Source: Trifolium pratense
Lineage: Eukaryota; Streptophyta; Magnoliopsida; Fabales; Fabaceae
Direction of reading: 5' to 3'
Length of the DNA stretch: 64,000 nt
Assembly (NCBI RefSeq): GCF_020283565.1
Contig: NC_060060.1
Location: 74,404,353 to 74,468,352 of the forward strand
Shown: one piece after another, positions 23,789 to 37,300 of the stretch
Numbering within the stretch: the stretch's first letter is position 1
Layout: every line of letters begins with the position of its first letter
Notes under the pieces: generated by a model
What the model was told of the DNA's origin: nothing
The model's database searches: none
Seen by the model: only the letters and a program-made list of their open reading frames with translations
Made by a program: the position numbers and the translations under genes

Positions 23789-24223
23789 CAGGGGCGGACC
23801 TATGTTGTCTTGAGTGGGTGCACTTGCACACCCTCAAGTTCCTAAATTTATACCAATAATTTCAATTTTATTCTTTTTGCTCCCCCTCAAATTTTTCAAT
23901 TTGCACCAACTGCACTTTGTTCTTCTCTTCTCGCTACAACTTATCATGGTTTGAGACAAGCAACAATAATATTGTTAGTATTATTTTATAAGTGGGTATC
24001 TACTTCACTTCTTAAGTCACCTCCATACTTCACTTCGTGGACAAAACTGACGGAAATGACTAACTAATGCAAACAGTGAAAACATAAGGGACCAAATTGA
24101 TACTTTTAAACGTAAATGATCAAATGAAAACCTAAAATAAACGTAAGAGACCAAATATGTAGTTAAGTCTAAATTTTAAATATAATTTGCACCCGCTGAC
24201 CTGAGGTCCTGGATCCGCCACTG
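23789..24223. mobile_element. hAT-type MITE with 8-bp target duplication
   Basis: 435-bp element. Left tip CAGGGGCGGACC; right tip reversed CAGTGGCGGATCC, the usual plant hAT tip. 8-bp flanking duplication TTCACCAG (23781-23788) / TTCACCAA (24224-24231), one mismatch. The interior is non-coding. It lies only 20 bp from the preceding MITE. Confidence 0.85.

Positions 24224-25456
<1,233 letters not shown>

Positions 25457-25487
<31 letters not shown>
25457..25487. repeat. (AT)n bridge between foldback elements 2 and 3
   Basis: About 31 bp of AT repeats is all that separates two large inverted-repeat elements. Confidence 0.95.
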
Positions 25488-25490
<3 letters not shown>

Positions 25491-27103
25491 GGGCTGCTAA
25501 CTTAGACCCAGTTGGGTCTAAGTTAGCAAGGTGCACCTTTTCAGTTGGACCAAAATACCCATTCTTTTTAATTAATTAACCAAATTACTATCAATGGACT
25601 CGGATCCAGTGTCGCGCGCGTACCGCAGTACCATGGTTACAGGCCGTTGATTTCCATCAGACAGCCAAGATCTGATCTCATCAAGACAGTCTGATCAATC
25701 AGACAGCCCAGATCATCCGAATCCATCAGATTCCAGCGCGTGCACCACACTGGATTACACCCTGGAGAGAGAAGAATCTACTTTTTAAAAAGCAGGACAC
25801 GTGTCGCTGTCTGATTGGCTGGGCGTGATTTTTTTCCATTTAATACTTTGAACTCAATTATTTCGTTGTAAATTAATTTTTTATTTATTTTTTTATACCA
25901 AAATTCATAATTTTTTTTTCTCTACAAATAGAGACTTGGTTCGTTTGATTTGGACACAGAAAAAAAAACCCAATTTTTCACTACCTTAATCTCATTTTTC
26001 ACTACCTTACATCAACTCACTGAAACCATTCTACCAGCAAAATGGTTTCAGATTACAACTCTCTGAAACCATTGTACCAGATAAATGGTTTCAGAAGCAA
26101 ACACAATTAATAAATTACTCACTGAAACCATTCTACCAGTAAAATGGTTTCAGAATACAACTGTGCAACCATTCTACAAGTTAAATGGTTTCAGAAGCAA
26201 ATAACTAATAATCAACTTACTGAAACCATTCTACCAGCAAAATGGTTTCAGATTACAACTCTGTGAAACCATTGTACCAGATAAATGGTTTTAGAAGCAA
26301 ACACAATTAATAAATTACTCATTGAAACCATTCTACCAGTAAAATGGTTTCAGAATACAACTATGTGCAACCATTCTACCAGTAAAATGGTTTCAGAAGC
26401 AAACATTAGTTTTTAATTACCGTTTTATCTCATTTAATTAACTAAAAATAGTTTCAGGTCTCCAAAAATTTCATAAAATATACCAAAAGTTCCAGAATAT
26501 TATCTACTATTTTCTTGGTATAATGGTTTCAGTGAGTTGGTTGAGTGGTGCGTGTTAAATTACAACACACAAGTAATGTATTTAGTAGACAAAAAATGAG
26601 ATTAAGGTAGTGAAAAATTGCGTTTTTTTTTTCGGTGTCCAAATCAAACGAACCAAGTCTCTATTTGTAGACAAAAAAAAATTATGAATTTTGGTATAAA
26701 AATAAAAAAATAAAAAATTAATTTACAACGAAATAATTGAGTTCAAAGTATTAAATAAACAAAAATCACGCCCAGCCAACCATTGTGTGACACGTGTCCT
26801 ACTTTTAAAAAGCAAATTTTTCTCGCTCCAGGTTGTAATCCAGTGTGGCGCAGGCGCTGCAATCTGATGGATCAGGATGATCTGGGCTGTCTGATTGATC
26901 AGACAGTCTTGATGAGATCAGATCTTGGCTGTCTGATGGAAATCAACGGTCTGTAACCATGGTCCTTCGGTACGCGCGCGACACTGGATCTGCGTCTACT
27001 AATGGGTATTTTGGTTAATTAATTAAAAAGAATGGGTATTTTGGTCCAATTAAAAAGGTGCACCTTGCTAACTTAGACCTAACTAGGGTCTAAGTTAGAA
27101 AAC

Positions 27104-27107
<4 letters not shown>
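25488..27107. mobile_element. Foldback element 3, about 1.6 kb, very long inverted repeats
   Basis: The arms pair over roughly 540 bp (25488-26030 with 26515-27107). The tips are GGGGGCTGCTAACTTAGACC and, reversed, AGGGGTTTTCTAACTTAGACC. The outermost part of each arm is itself a hairpin (CTAACTTAGACC ... GGTCTAAGTTAG). Arms contain CAGATCTGATCTCATC-type and TTCACTACCTTAATCTC blocks. The centre holds a tandem array of small hairpins. No transposase. Flanked by (TA)n on both sides. Confidence 0.85.
26020..26396. repeat. Array of eight tandem hairpins with 200-bp higher-order period
   Basis: Eight copies of the palindromic motif TGAAACCATT-(8-10 nt)-AATGGTTTCA start at about 26020, 26062, 26122, 26164, 26220, 26262, 26322 and 26365. 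Units 1-4 repeat as units 5-8 at a 200-bp offset. Spacers alternate between two types. Each unit can fold into a stem of about 11 bp with a loop containing ACCAG. The first unit overlaps the inner end of the left arm of foldback element 3, and a single half-unit at about 26520 ends its right arm. Confidence 0.85.

Positions 27108-27146
<39 letters not shown>
27108..27146. repeat. (TA)n microsatellite, right flank of foldback element 3
   Basis: About 40 bp of TA repeats abutting the right tip of the element, 360 bp from the stop codon of the next gene. Confidence 0.9.
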
Positions 27147-27149
<3 letters not shown>

Positions 27150-27507
27150 CTCTGAAGTCAACCGCCATTTTCAGACATTTGTTCCATGATCCCATCTGGC
27201 TATCTATGATGGATCTATATCGCCTGTTGCAACTACGTCACACAGTAAGTAACTGCTTGAAATCCACTTCCATCCGAGACATAGGGCTTCATATTTGACA
27301 GAGGTACTTTATTGAACAAACACAACATATTATTACCAAAGGAGTACATTATGGAAGAAACACAACATATTATTACCATAGTAAAACAAACTCAATATAC
27401 ATAAAATTTAAGCATGACTTCTGTTGCAGAGTCTGCAACAAACTAAAAACATTACTAACGACAGGAAACGGGGTGACGGTTAACATACAATGAAAATTGT
27501 AACCACT

Positions 27508-30500
27508 CTAAGGGTGAGGGGTGAGAGAAGGAAATGAAGGAATAGATTGTAATATCAACTTCCTTCCGCCTCTGCGAGCAGGAGATGATCCCATTTCACA
27601 GTTAGGAGAAGAGATCCTCTTGCCATTTGGAGATGATGTTTTGATGCATGCAATAGGAGAGCTATCACCACGGAGAATCTCTGGCATTTCATCGTCTGGA
27701 ATAGTCTGAAAAGGCTTAGATTGAGACCATAGAGAATTTGGCATCGCATGCTTTTGGCTGGCAAAATATCCAGAACCAGTGATGGTTGTAACAAAAGATC
27801 TTGGTGGCTTTCCCTTTGATGAAAAGGGCATCGGAAGCAATGGCCTGTCCAAAAATATGAAGTAAGATTATCATAACGAGACATCAATGTTATAATCTTA
27901 GCAGACAAAAACAAAAAGTCGACGTATCAAACCTGGAAAGCTGTAACGGTGTTGAGACCAAAGAAGACTCTGGATGATCTTCAATATTTTGAATTTCAGT
28001 TTTCTGAATAGCCTTTTCGTCCAGACCCTTGTCACTTGTTTCTGTTTCTTCTTCTGTCTCACCTTCTATCCCTATTGAAGCAGATCCTGAACAAAAGTTC
28101 ATAAAAGGAATGGAGAGACGCATAAGTCAAACTGAAAGCTAAAGATCCTGATTGGAAATGCCTTGCTGTCATAGTGAGCAATGTAAAGGAAAGCTTACCA
28201 TCCTTTCTACCGAATGCGTTCTTGCACCCTTCACATCTGCAGTTAATGGAGCAACCAACACCACCCTTCAAAAGACAACTTGCATAAGTATTTCATATTA
28301 TAACTGAAAAATGGAGGTATACATGATATAATAAGGATCAGTACCTGATAGCATTCACAATATTTCTTTAGGCAGCTTGATTTCTTGCAGTTGCACCCTC
28401 TTTTATGGCGTGCTGAAGCTGGAGTTTTGTTTGGGTCAATCTGTAAGAAGACAATAATTAATACACTATAAAATTTGCTTAAAATCAGCAACAGCAAAAT
28501 AATAAATTCGATTTATCTTCTAACCCCTACTTCAGGCACAGAGTCTGCACTTCGTATGACTTTAGGAGCAAATGCAAGAGGGTTGCGGGATTCAATCTGT
28601 TTGCGAGTTTGAAGAACAGTATCTTCATGAATAGGCTTGTTGAAGCATTCCTGACAGGAGCAGGGTTCTATGCAGTAAACACCAGCAGCAAAACACTCAC
28701 AATAACTGGAAAATAATAATATGGTTAATTTCTGAACCAGTAAGGTCATTTCCAAGTCAATACAGCATAAGACCATAAAAACTAATATTCTGCAGCCCAT
28801 AAAAGGATCAATAAAACACAGATAATGGGCGTCACAGGGCTTGGGAAAAGTCATTTAAACATAGTAAAGCATAGCTTATTTGGTTTTCAAGGTTTTGATC
28901 CAAGAGAGATAATGAAAAACATAGCTTATTTGTTTGGTTTTCAAGGTTTTGATCCAAGAGAGTAAGACGCAGATTGAAGGATGTTTATCCCAAAAAAATA
29001 CAGATGAAAAAAGTGTTTATTTCAACTTACAGCTTCAGGCACTTTGATTTCTTGCAATTACAACGTTTGCAGCCCTCAGTTTCGCCAACTGGCTCTGACT
29101 TACGCCTGCAAATCGAAGCTTAGTATAAGTATGATGAAAAAAAATGAGTGAGATGGAATTTTCAAGCATAAAGTATGATAATCAACAACTTCACTTGCCT
29201 TTTCTTTTTGGGGCTATTCTGGTTGAAATCATCAGCAGCCATGTAAGCTAGTGCCTGGGGACAATCTTCAGGGGGCTGAACCCCATTGTCTGATGGGTCC
29301 GTTTCTCTTTCAGAGGATACCGATACAGATAAAATCGATAGACGTTGATTTTCTTGGCACGCAGAGAGTAACAAGGAAGTAGAGCTGGCCAGACCGAGTT
29401 GGTCTCCAGAAGTCACATTTTCATTTTGCTTGCCTTTGTGATCCTTTACGGTAGCAAGTGCATTCAGGTGTAAACCGATACCCCGCAAAATGGACCTTTG
29501 TGAATTTGCATTGCGCTTTGCAGGGAGCAGTTGTTTTTCATTAGCAGCATTTCTTACTTCAGACTGTGTTGTACTAGAGCCGGTGTTTGAATTATCATCT
29601 GAGATCTTCTTTCGCACACTGGCCATCTCAAAGTCAAGACAGCGCCTCCGAATACCACGGTGCGTCACAGAAACAAGCTGAAGCACAAAAGTGATTCAAT
29701 AGTGATTGATTTGTTAAATACAAAAATTAATAAATCTGCTTCAAAAAAAAATATTAATAAATCAGGTAGAAGCAAAAAAACAAAAACAATTTCAACAACT
29801 ATAAACTCCAAAAGAATATAATATGCCATACAATGTGCTTCCTAACTAAAGTATAACTTGGGGTATACAAACAACAACAAAGTATTTATTGACTACAAAT
29901 CACAGTGATACAGAATTTTACAAGAATTAGAAATGCTATTTTAATAGAAACCATAACAAATACACATAAAAGTGTGAAATAAGATGCATATATGAAATAA
30001 TACAGTTGAATATTTCTTAACGAAAATGTCATGTATTCATATTCCATAAGAGCACACGTACTAATATGCATAGCCTAGAAAATCATATCTTTGGGATAAA
30101 CTAATGAAAACATATAACTACTTGTAAGAAAAATTGTAATCCGCATAGTTCACCTAGACATGACAGTAAAAGAACTTTCATTCCTACCTCATTATCCATT
30201 TTCTCATTTGGATCGCTAGTCATCAAAGAGCCATTAGCAAGATTGTCCTGTGAAGGGCAAGTGTCCGTCACAGCAACTAGCTCAGAACAATGATTGTGAA
30301 TTTCATGTTCAGAACCAGAAGCAACTGAGTCCACCAAGTGTGCTTTCTGATCATTATTGCTGGTAGATTGTTGTAACAAGGGAACAAAATCGCTAAGCCG
30401 TATAGAAGAGCCATGCATTAGACCCTTAAACGCTAAGCCCTTGAAAGCTTCCGCATCAATTAACACATCAGCAGAAGCATTGTGAATTAAACCATCCCAA

Positions 30501-32101
30501 TCACAGTCAGAGCCTTCACCCTTTGGATCGATCTGACTTGTTCCTTGAAGATGCAATTCAGCCTCAACCGAATCTGTTTTACCACTATCCCGAACATAAG
30601 CAACATCTGATACAGCTTCACCAGACAATTCCAAAAGAGAGTTAGCCGCATCACCACATAGCCGAGGATCATAACCAGGACTACCACAATTATACTGTAA
30701 TGCCTGTGGTAGCTCATCTGAGAACTTTGCCTGTTCGTTCGATAGCTCAATAGTAGCATCTCCTACCGAAATCCCTTGACCAGCACTGTCATGTAATTCA
30801 CATGAGTTATGCTGTGAAAGAGTTGAATCTGCAAGAGCCCCTTCATTTGAGTACACTTTATTTACATCTTCAGACGAATCCTTAGGCTTTGATACGCCCG
30901 GTAGGCTATGTCTAAAGACGAAAAATTGGTAACCATTACAAATAGCTCAATATAATATAAATGTAACTCAAAATTAGTAAATAACAACAAAATGATAAAA
31001 GAAACAAAGGGTTGTTTTTTCAGAATTATTACCGGCGTAGGAATCTCGACTCCTTGAAAGAAGCGGCGTGTGGTGATGTGAAAACAGATGGAGGAGATGA
31101 AAAGGTAAGTGAATTGAAAGTTTGAGTAATGTGAGCAGATTTAACTGGCTTTATAGGAGACAAATTGTTGATATAGTTGAATACCGGTGAATCCTGCATA
31201 TATAACAAAGGGTAAAAATATAATTAAATTGGATTTTAAATCATAACTTCATAATTTGTCAAAAAAAAATCATAAAAATCATAACTTTCATAATCATAAC
31301 TTCATATTATATACATTATAACACAGAAATGAAGTGTATAATCATTTCAAAGAGTACAAACAACAACCATAGAAAATACAGTAATCATAATCATAATTTT
31401 TTATATATAAAAAAATTGTTAACAGAACAGATCAGAGAAAAATTGTTGAGTGAACATAATTAATAATTAATTATACAAATTATTGATACATGCATGATTG
31501 CAGAGAGGAAAATTTGACAATGATAACATACTCAAGAGCAAAATTAATTACAATTAATTAACCCCTAACACTAGGTCAAACACTTTAACTGACTCAAATC
31601 CGCATAATTAGTGAGAGAATTAAGCAAAAAATCAAGAAATTAAACTCAATTTGATTACAAATACAAAACAAGAAACAAAATCTAAAAAAAAAGATGAAGT
31701 GTATGAAAGAAGAAAGTCGAAAGTCAAAAGTAGAATAATAAAGTATCAACGAGACTCGAAAAAACAAATTTGACCAGAGATCTACATCAGTGAAGTAATT
31801 AACACTAATCTTCCAAACATTTTCCTAAAATATGAAGAAATTTACATAAAAATGTTAAAAAAACAATAAATGTTTAGCAAATACTAAGAAGAAATTTACA
31901 TAAAAACGTTGAAAATGACAGAAAGAAAACTTGAACTAACAAAGCAAAAAGATAGGGTTTGATGAAACACATGCCATGCAACAGAACAGTGAAGAAAATT
32001 GAAGAAGAAAAGGGAGGGGGTGTGAATAGGAATAAGAAAGAAACCTCGAATTTAGAGAGAGTAGTGTTGATCTGGTTCCTCTCTGGTGTATCCATATCCA
32101 T
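27508..32101 (-). CDS. TSO1-like CXC (tesmin/TSO1, CPP) DNA-binding protein
   Basis: Nuclear regulator of the LIN54/tesmin family. Arabidopsis TSO1 and its SOL relatives control cell division in floral meristems and ovules, and LIN54-like proteins bind CHR elements as part of MuvB/DREAM complexes. Ten exons: 32045-32101, 31033-31193, 30188-30911, 29199-29677, 29031-29105, 28525-28705, 28345-28440, 28199-28265, 27933-28086, 27508-27844; 2331 bases, 776 residues. N-terminus MDTPERN... then [20 protein letters not shown] is the conserved plant CPP opening. [11 protein letters not shown] starts exon 4. CXC domain 1 spans about residues 486-525 and CXC domain 2 about 575-613, each with the CxCKKSxCLKxYCECF/Y core, joined by [10 protein letters not shown]. 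Intron 4 uses a GC donor. The exon 6 donor is least certain (GGG|GTTAGA chosen). The first of two nearby ATGs is used. Confidence 0.95.
29030..29198 (-). other. Introns 4 region: non-canonical GC-AG intron of the TSO1-like gene
   Basis: Minus-strand exon 4 ends ...AAAAG and the intron opens GCAAGTGAAG (29198 downward), closing at TTTGCAG before 29105. Only this join restores the conserved SPKKKRRKSEP sequence ahead of CXC domain 1. AG|GCAAGT is the known consensus for plant GC-AG introns. The intron itself is 29106-29198. Confidence 0.8.
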
Positions 32102-33859
32102 ATTATTATTGTTATCCAGAGAGGAAGAAATAAACAACACAACACAGACACAGAAACTTTCTCTCTCTATCTCTAAAATGTAGCGTTTGTTTGTTATTAT
32201 GTACTTTTGAGGAAGAAGAAGAAGAATTCAAGAAGGTGAAGAGCGGGAGAAGAAGGGTTTTTATTTTGTGTGTGGGGACAAACAATTACCCTACCACGAT
32301 CCCTTCTTAACAGCTGTCACTTTTTTTTTTTTTACTGCTTTTTCTCATTTTTCATTTTTATATTTGTTTGTTTGTATTTATTTATCTCTCCCACCTAAAG
32401 TAACGTATATAGCAGTTAAGATTTGAAGAAGATACTCTCTTTTATACTCTTTTACTCTTTCTTGATTTTCTTCTTCTACCGTTTTACTTTTCTTTTTCTG
32501 TTTTTATTTCAATGTATTAAAGTTTGTGTTTTTCATCATTGAGTCATAAAAATGGGATTTAAAGATTATTATATGAGATCTACACTACTCTTTGATAAAA
32601 ATGTTATGTTAGTTGACTTTATGTTTTGGATGAAAGTGAAAAATACTCATGAGTGTGAAAATTAGAAGCTTTAATAGGTAGGATTGTAGGTTCTCTTTTG
32701 TCGCGTATTTTTACCGCGATTTTGTCATGCCACATCGGATAATCAAATAAGGCAAAAATATTTAGCATTTGTGAAAATATTTTCTGATTTAAAGAAAAGA
32801 TTTTTTAAATTGACTACTTTTATGATACTGAGAAGATAAAAGGTTGATTAAGATGATGTATCTATGAAAATAATAATTTATTTATTTTTTATTTACTCAT
32901 ACTTTCTTTATAAATATGAAAAATAAATAGGCATGATATTTGTGGTGAAGTACATTGTATGTTTACTCTCAGTTTTACCATACTATATCGGAAGATATGA
33001 TAATTACCTGACAAAAAAAATAATGATAATTATCACCTATAAAAATTAGTGACATGACGAGTACACAAATACCTATATTAATGTTAATCAAATTCCAATG
33101 ATATTTTGTTTTTAGTGATCAAATAAACATCCAAATACAATCATGACTACTATCCATCCATAATAAATATGGATCGGGATATAATTTTTTATTTATTTGC
33201 ATTGCATTCTGTTAAAAAAAAAACTCATCATTTATTTTTAATTGATAAAAAACATCGCATTTTATATATAGAAGTTGATGTTCGATTCTCAAACACTTCA
33301 CTTGAAATTTTTAGCCACCAACTACTAACTACTTGGAAGAAAAAAAAAGTAATGCGCTAGAGTATGCTCAAAACCATGCATGATGCATTAATTATTATTT
33401 TACAACGTATGTCAAAATTAATTAAACCACTAGTATCATAAAATAAACCGTTTCAACCTCATGAAAATCATGAGTAATTAATGAATTAATTTCAATACCA
33501 ACAAAAATCATTGACCAGTTTAATGGAGTATGGAGGTGATAAACAAGGTAAGACATTGAACAGTTACACTTTACTCAATAAGTACATTGTATTTATTGCT
33601 TTTGATAATATATTTAATAAATTATTATTTATTAAAAGGAAAAAAATAAAAAAGGAAAGAGGGATTCGGGTTTGGGAATCAGACCAAGCCGCAGCCGTTA
33701 AGATTACAAACTAGGTAAAGAAAGTGACACGATGGCACTTTGTGTTTTAGCGCGCTACGAATTTGAAAAGGGAATGATTTGGTGTAACTGAGGTACACGG
33801 TAACTCGTGAACACTCGCGTGTATAGTACGCTGATCATGTTGACATGAATGAATCTAAG
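32102..33859. other. TSO1-like gene promoter and AT-rich spacer
   Basis: The first 150 bp upstream of the ATG hold CT-rich leader sequence (CTTTCTCTCTCTATCTC on the plus strand, purine-rich on the transcript) and GAAGAAGAAG repeats. Beyond about 32450 it is AT-rich with no recognisable gene. Confidence 0.45.
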
Positions 33860-34382
33860 CAGTGGCGGCTCGCACACATGTGCGAGACGTGCGACGGCAT
33901 CGGGCCTCAAAATTTTGAGGGTCTCAGCTCAAAATTTTGAGGTTCTATAATATTACTTATATATTATTTATACCTATAAAATATCAGATGTATATTAATA
34001 GATAATTTTTTGACCCTAAACTAATAGTTATATATTATTAATGTTCATATAATATCATATGAGTATCAATAAATTAGTTAGCTATACTCGTAAATATAGT
34101 TTTAGTCCATTTTTATCTTTGCATAAAATTTAACCTTAGATTAGGAGATTCTTTTTTGACGTTATATACAAAGATAATTATTTTGTATTTCTTATCTCAT
34201 TTGATTTAATGCAATTGGTTTAATATTGATAATCTATATGTTTACAAAACTAAAAATGATTTTTTTATATTATACGCGATTTAAATCGACAGTTTTTTTT
34301 TAAAAAAAAAATTAAATTTTTTATATTAAGGAGTCACTTTTATATTTTGCACAGAGCCTCATAAAATCCGGAGACGCCCTTG
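33860..34382. mobile_element. hAT-type MITE with perfect 8-bp target duplication
   Basis: 523-bp element beginning CAGTGGCGGCTCG and ending GAGACGCCCTTG. The 8-bp duplication AATCTAAG is identical at 33852-33859 and 34383-34390. Interior has direct repeats (CTCAAAATTTTGAGG twice near the left end) and no coding sequence. Confidence 0.85.
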
Positions 34383-34390
34383 AATCTAAG

Positions 34391-37300
34391 ACAAAATGGA
34401 GGACGACAAGAAGGTGCATTCTCCAGTGTAGTAGAGCACAATCCTATAATAACACAAACTTCCACACATAATTTAGTTTAATTTAATGCTCTACGTTAAC
34501 GTTAGTTCACCTTTGATTAGGGTGTCAAAAAAAACTACTACTAACCTATTCTTGTGTTTGTTGGCCGGTTCCTGTCAAAACTTTTCTTACCATTAATAAT
34601 AAATTCCTATTTTTACCTCCTATAGGTCCCAATTCTCCTAATTATTAATCCCCATTGGTAAAAAATAGAAAGTTTGACTAACAAGTGCTTATGAGATGCA
34701 AAACCATGCACTAAAGTCTCCACTACTATATGTTTAATTTTTTTTTATAAATTTTTATATGTTCAATTTTCGTCACAGTTATTGATACTCGTATTTAACA
34801 AATAATGAATTGGAGAGAATAGTAAGGATGTTGGATCTTTTAAATATATAGTCGGTGATTCGGTTTCTAAATTCTCAGTAGAAAAAATTAGTTAGGAGGG
34901 AAGAATTTGTCATATGTTTGGGCCATGAGCCGATTGTTGTGAACTAATAGATCCAAGCCACAAGTGGACGGTAAAGTTTTGAATCATTGGTCCAATCTCG
35001 ACCTAACATCATACTTGTGTAAGAATTTGGTGAAGACGTCTAACTATTCCTTTGTGGGTCTGGGTATTTGCTCAATTAGCTTTTGTGCAAGTCCAAATGG
35101 ATCGTGAAATGAAAATAAAGCATTTTCACATGTGAAAAGATTGAATGGATGAAAAAAAAAAAGTCAAAGGCTAAAAATTATAACAAGGCAGACACGATTG
35201 ATTTTAGTTCTCAATAGAACTCTAACGAAGACACTCTACAAGCAAGGAAAACTTTGAAGATCGGTAAGTAGTTGGGTCTTTAAGCAAACATTGAAGGTAT
35301 TTTTTTAAGAACTCCAAAGTTGTTTATCTTTTTAAGGTGTGCTTGTGGTCGTTCTTTTGCGGTTTCTCCTTTTGTTATTTGTCGTTAGTAGTTTTTGACG
35401 TGTCTTCGAATTCGGATTCCCTGTTGTAGTTGTTTCACGCAGTAGACAATCTCGGCCGTAGATTTATGACCGGGCAACACAAATTAATTTACTGTTCATT
35501 TAATATTCATTTAATATTTTAACACAGTTTACAATCTCATCCATTCATTTTTTATTGGACGATCTACATTAGTTACTGCGTTGGCACAGTGATTGTAAAC
35601 GCAATAACTGTGTAATATCCAATCCCATGTGTTTTTCATCTAGGGGATTTTCAATTTACTTATCTTACGGAGTTGTTGAAAATTAATAGGTATTTTATTT
35701 TTGGTCATATGTTATGCTTTTCGTTTTGTACCTCTTCCGGTTGAATCTCTCGTTATGACCATTTACATTTTTTTTTTACCATTGCTAATTTACATATTAT
35801 GACATATAATTAGCTTAAAAAATATGGCAAGTGTTTTTTCTCCTCCAATATATAAGTTATATAGAAAAAGTGACAAACACCACCAAAATTTATACACACA
35901 ATTATAAAGTTTTAAATGCAAACCCAGATAAAAATATATGATTCAACAATATTGATATTGTCAGTTGAGTTATATGACAAAACAAACTAAGTACTAAATT
36001 TTGCAAAGTCTAAGACTTCAACCTTGATCAAAGAGGATAAAGAGGTCTTCATCCTAACCTAGATGAACTATGGATATATGTATGCGCTAATGTATACCTA
36101 CGACTACGAGAGTTATAACCCATCCAAATCCAAATGTGCAATAAAGACACTAAAGTGAGAAACTAGTCAATTGGAAAAACAGCATAAAGAATTACCAAAC
36201 CCAAACTAGTCAGAAACAACAAATGAAAACTCCCAATTTTCCCCCCAAATCAAAACTAAGAACGAATCTTAGTTATGTTCAGTAATTAACAAAATCGTAT
36301 CAAAAGACTCATTCCTAAAAATGTTTTTTTTACAATAATATAATAGTACATGTCAAAATACTTTACATTGGTTCAATTTAATCACCTTATGTAGTTGGAC
36401 TTGGCTTATCACTTGTAAGTAATTCATAATAATGTGATTGGCATGAGTAAAAAATAAATAATATGATAATTGACATATTAATATTAGTCTTGTCTTACAC
36501 AACAAATACATATAGTACTAATAATCAGTCTACTAAGGAATATTATACGGATCATCATGTTAGTTAAATTAGTGTCAAAATCATTACTAAGCTCCATTTA
36601 CTTGACATAAGTGGATTGTATGATACTATGATCATATATAAAAAAGTACTAATGCATTTATGTGAGAAAAGGGGGGTGTAAATTAAGTTGTTCACGAGTA
36701 TCCCCTGCCTTATCATTCTGTTTCCAACTTTCACCGTTTATTCTCTTCACTAGATTGGTTACCAAACTATTCCTAAAGAGGTCCCCTTTATTAGGGCATG
36801 TGGTCCAAATTGTGTAAGTCACATTCAGTTAAGTGTTCTTCTCACGTGATTTATCCTACCCACATCAATACAAAAAAAATAATAAATGAAAAAAAAGATG
36901 GGTGGGGTGAAAAAATAAATAATGATGAAAGAGTGGAGTGGTAAAGTGTGTAAATGTTTTTTAAATTGATTTTATTTTCTTTTCCAACCTAACAATAACA
37001 AACAATCTACTAGTACTCCACATTCTCTGGGATATGAAGTTCATGCGAATGGGAAATCATAGTGTTGACTATTTGAGTAACATGCGTACTTTGTCTGTCA
37101 CGTGCTATATCACTGCCATTTGCACCTCTATTTAGATCCTCATCATCATTATAAGCACACATTCACACAATAATTAAATTAACAATGGAGACTTTAATTA
37201 GTCTTTTTATAAAAATTATTAGCTTATTCAACTCAACCCGGATAAAGTGGTTGGTTTAAAAAAATACTAGATTTTTTGTTAAAAAAAACGAATTTGTCCC

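Noticed and set aside
28523..28531. Alternative donor GAA|GTAGGG for exon 6 of the TSO1-like gene
   Set aside because: It would also keep frame, but would shorten the linker by two residues relative to the family pattern EVG/EIG-xDPNKTP; GGG|GTTAGA preferred, not certain.
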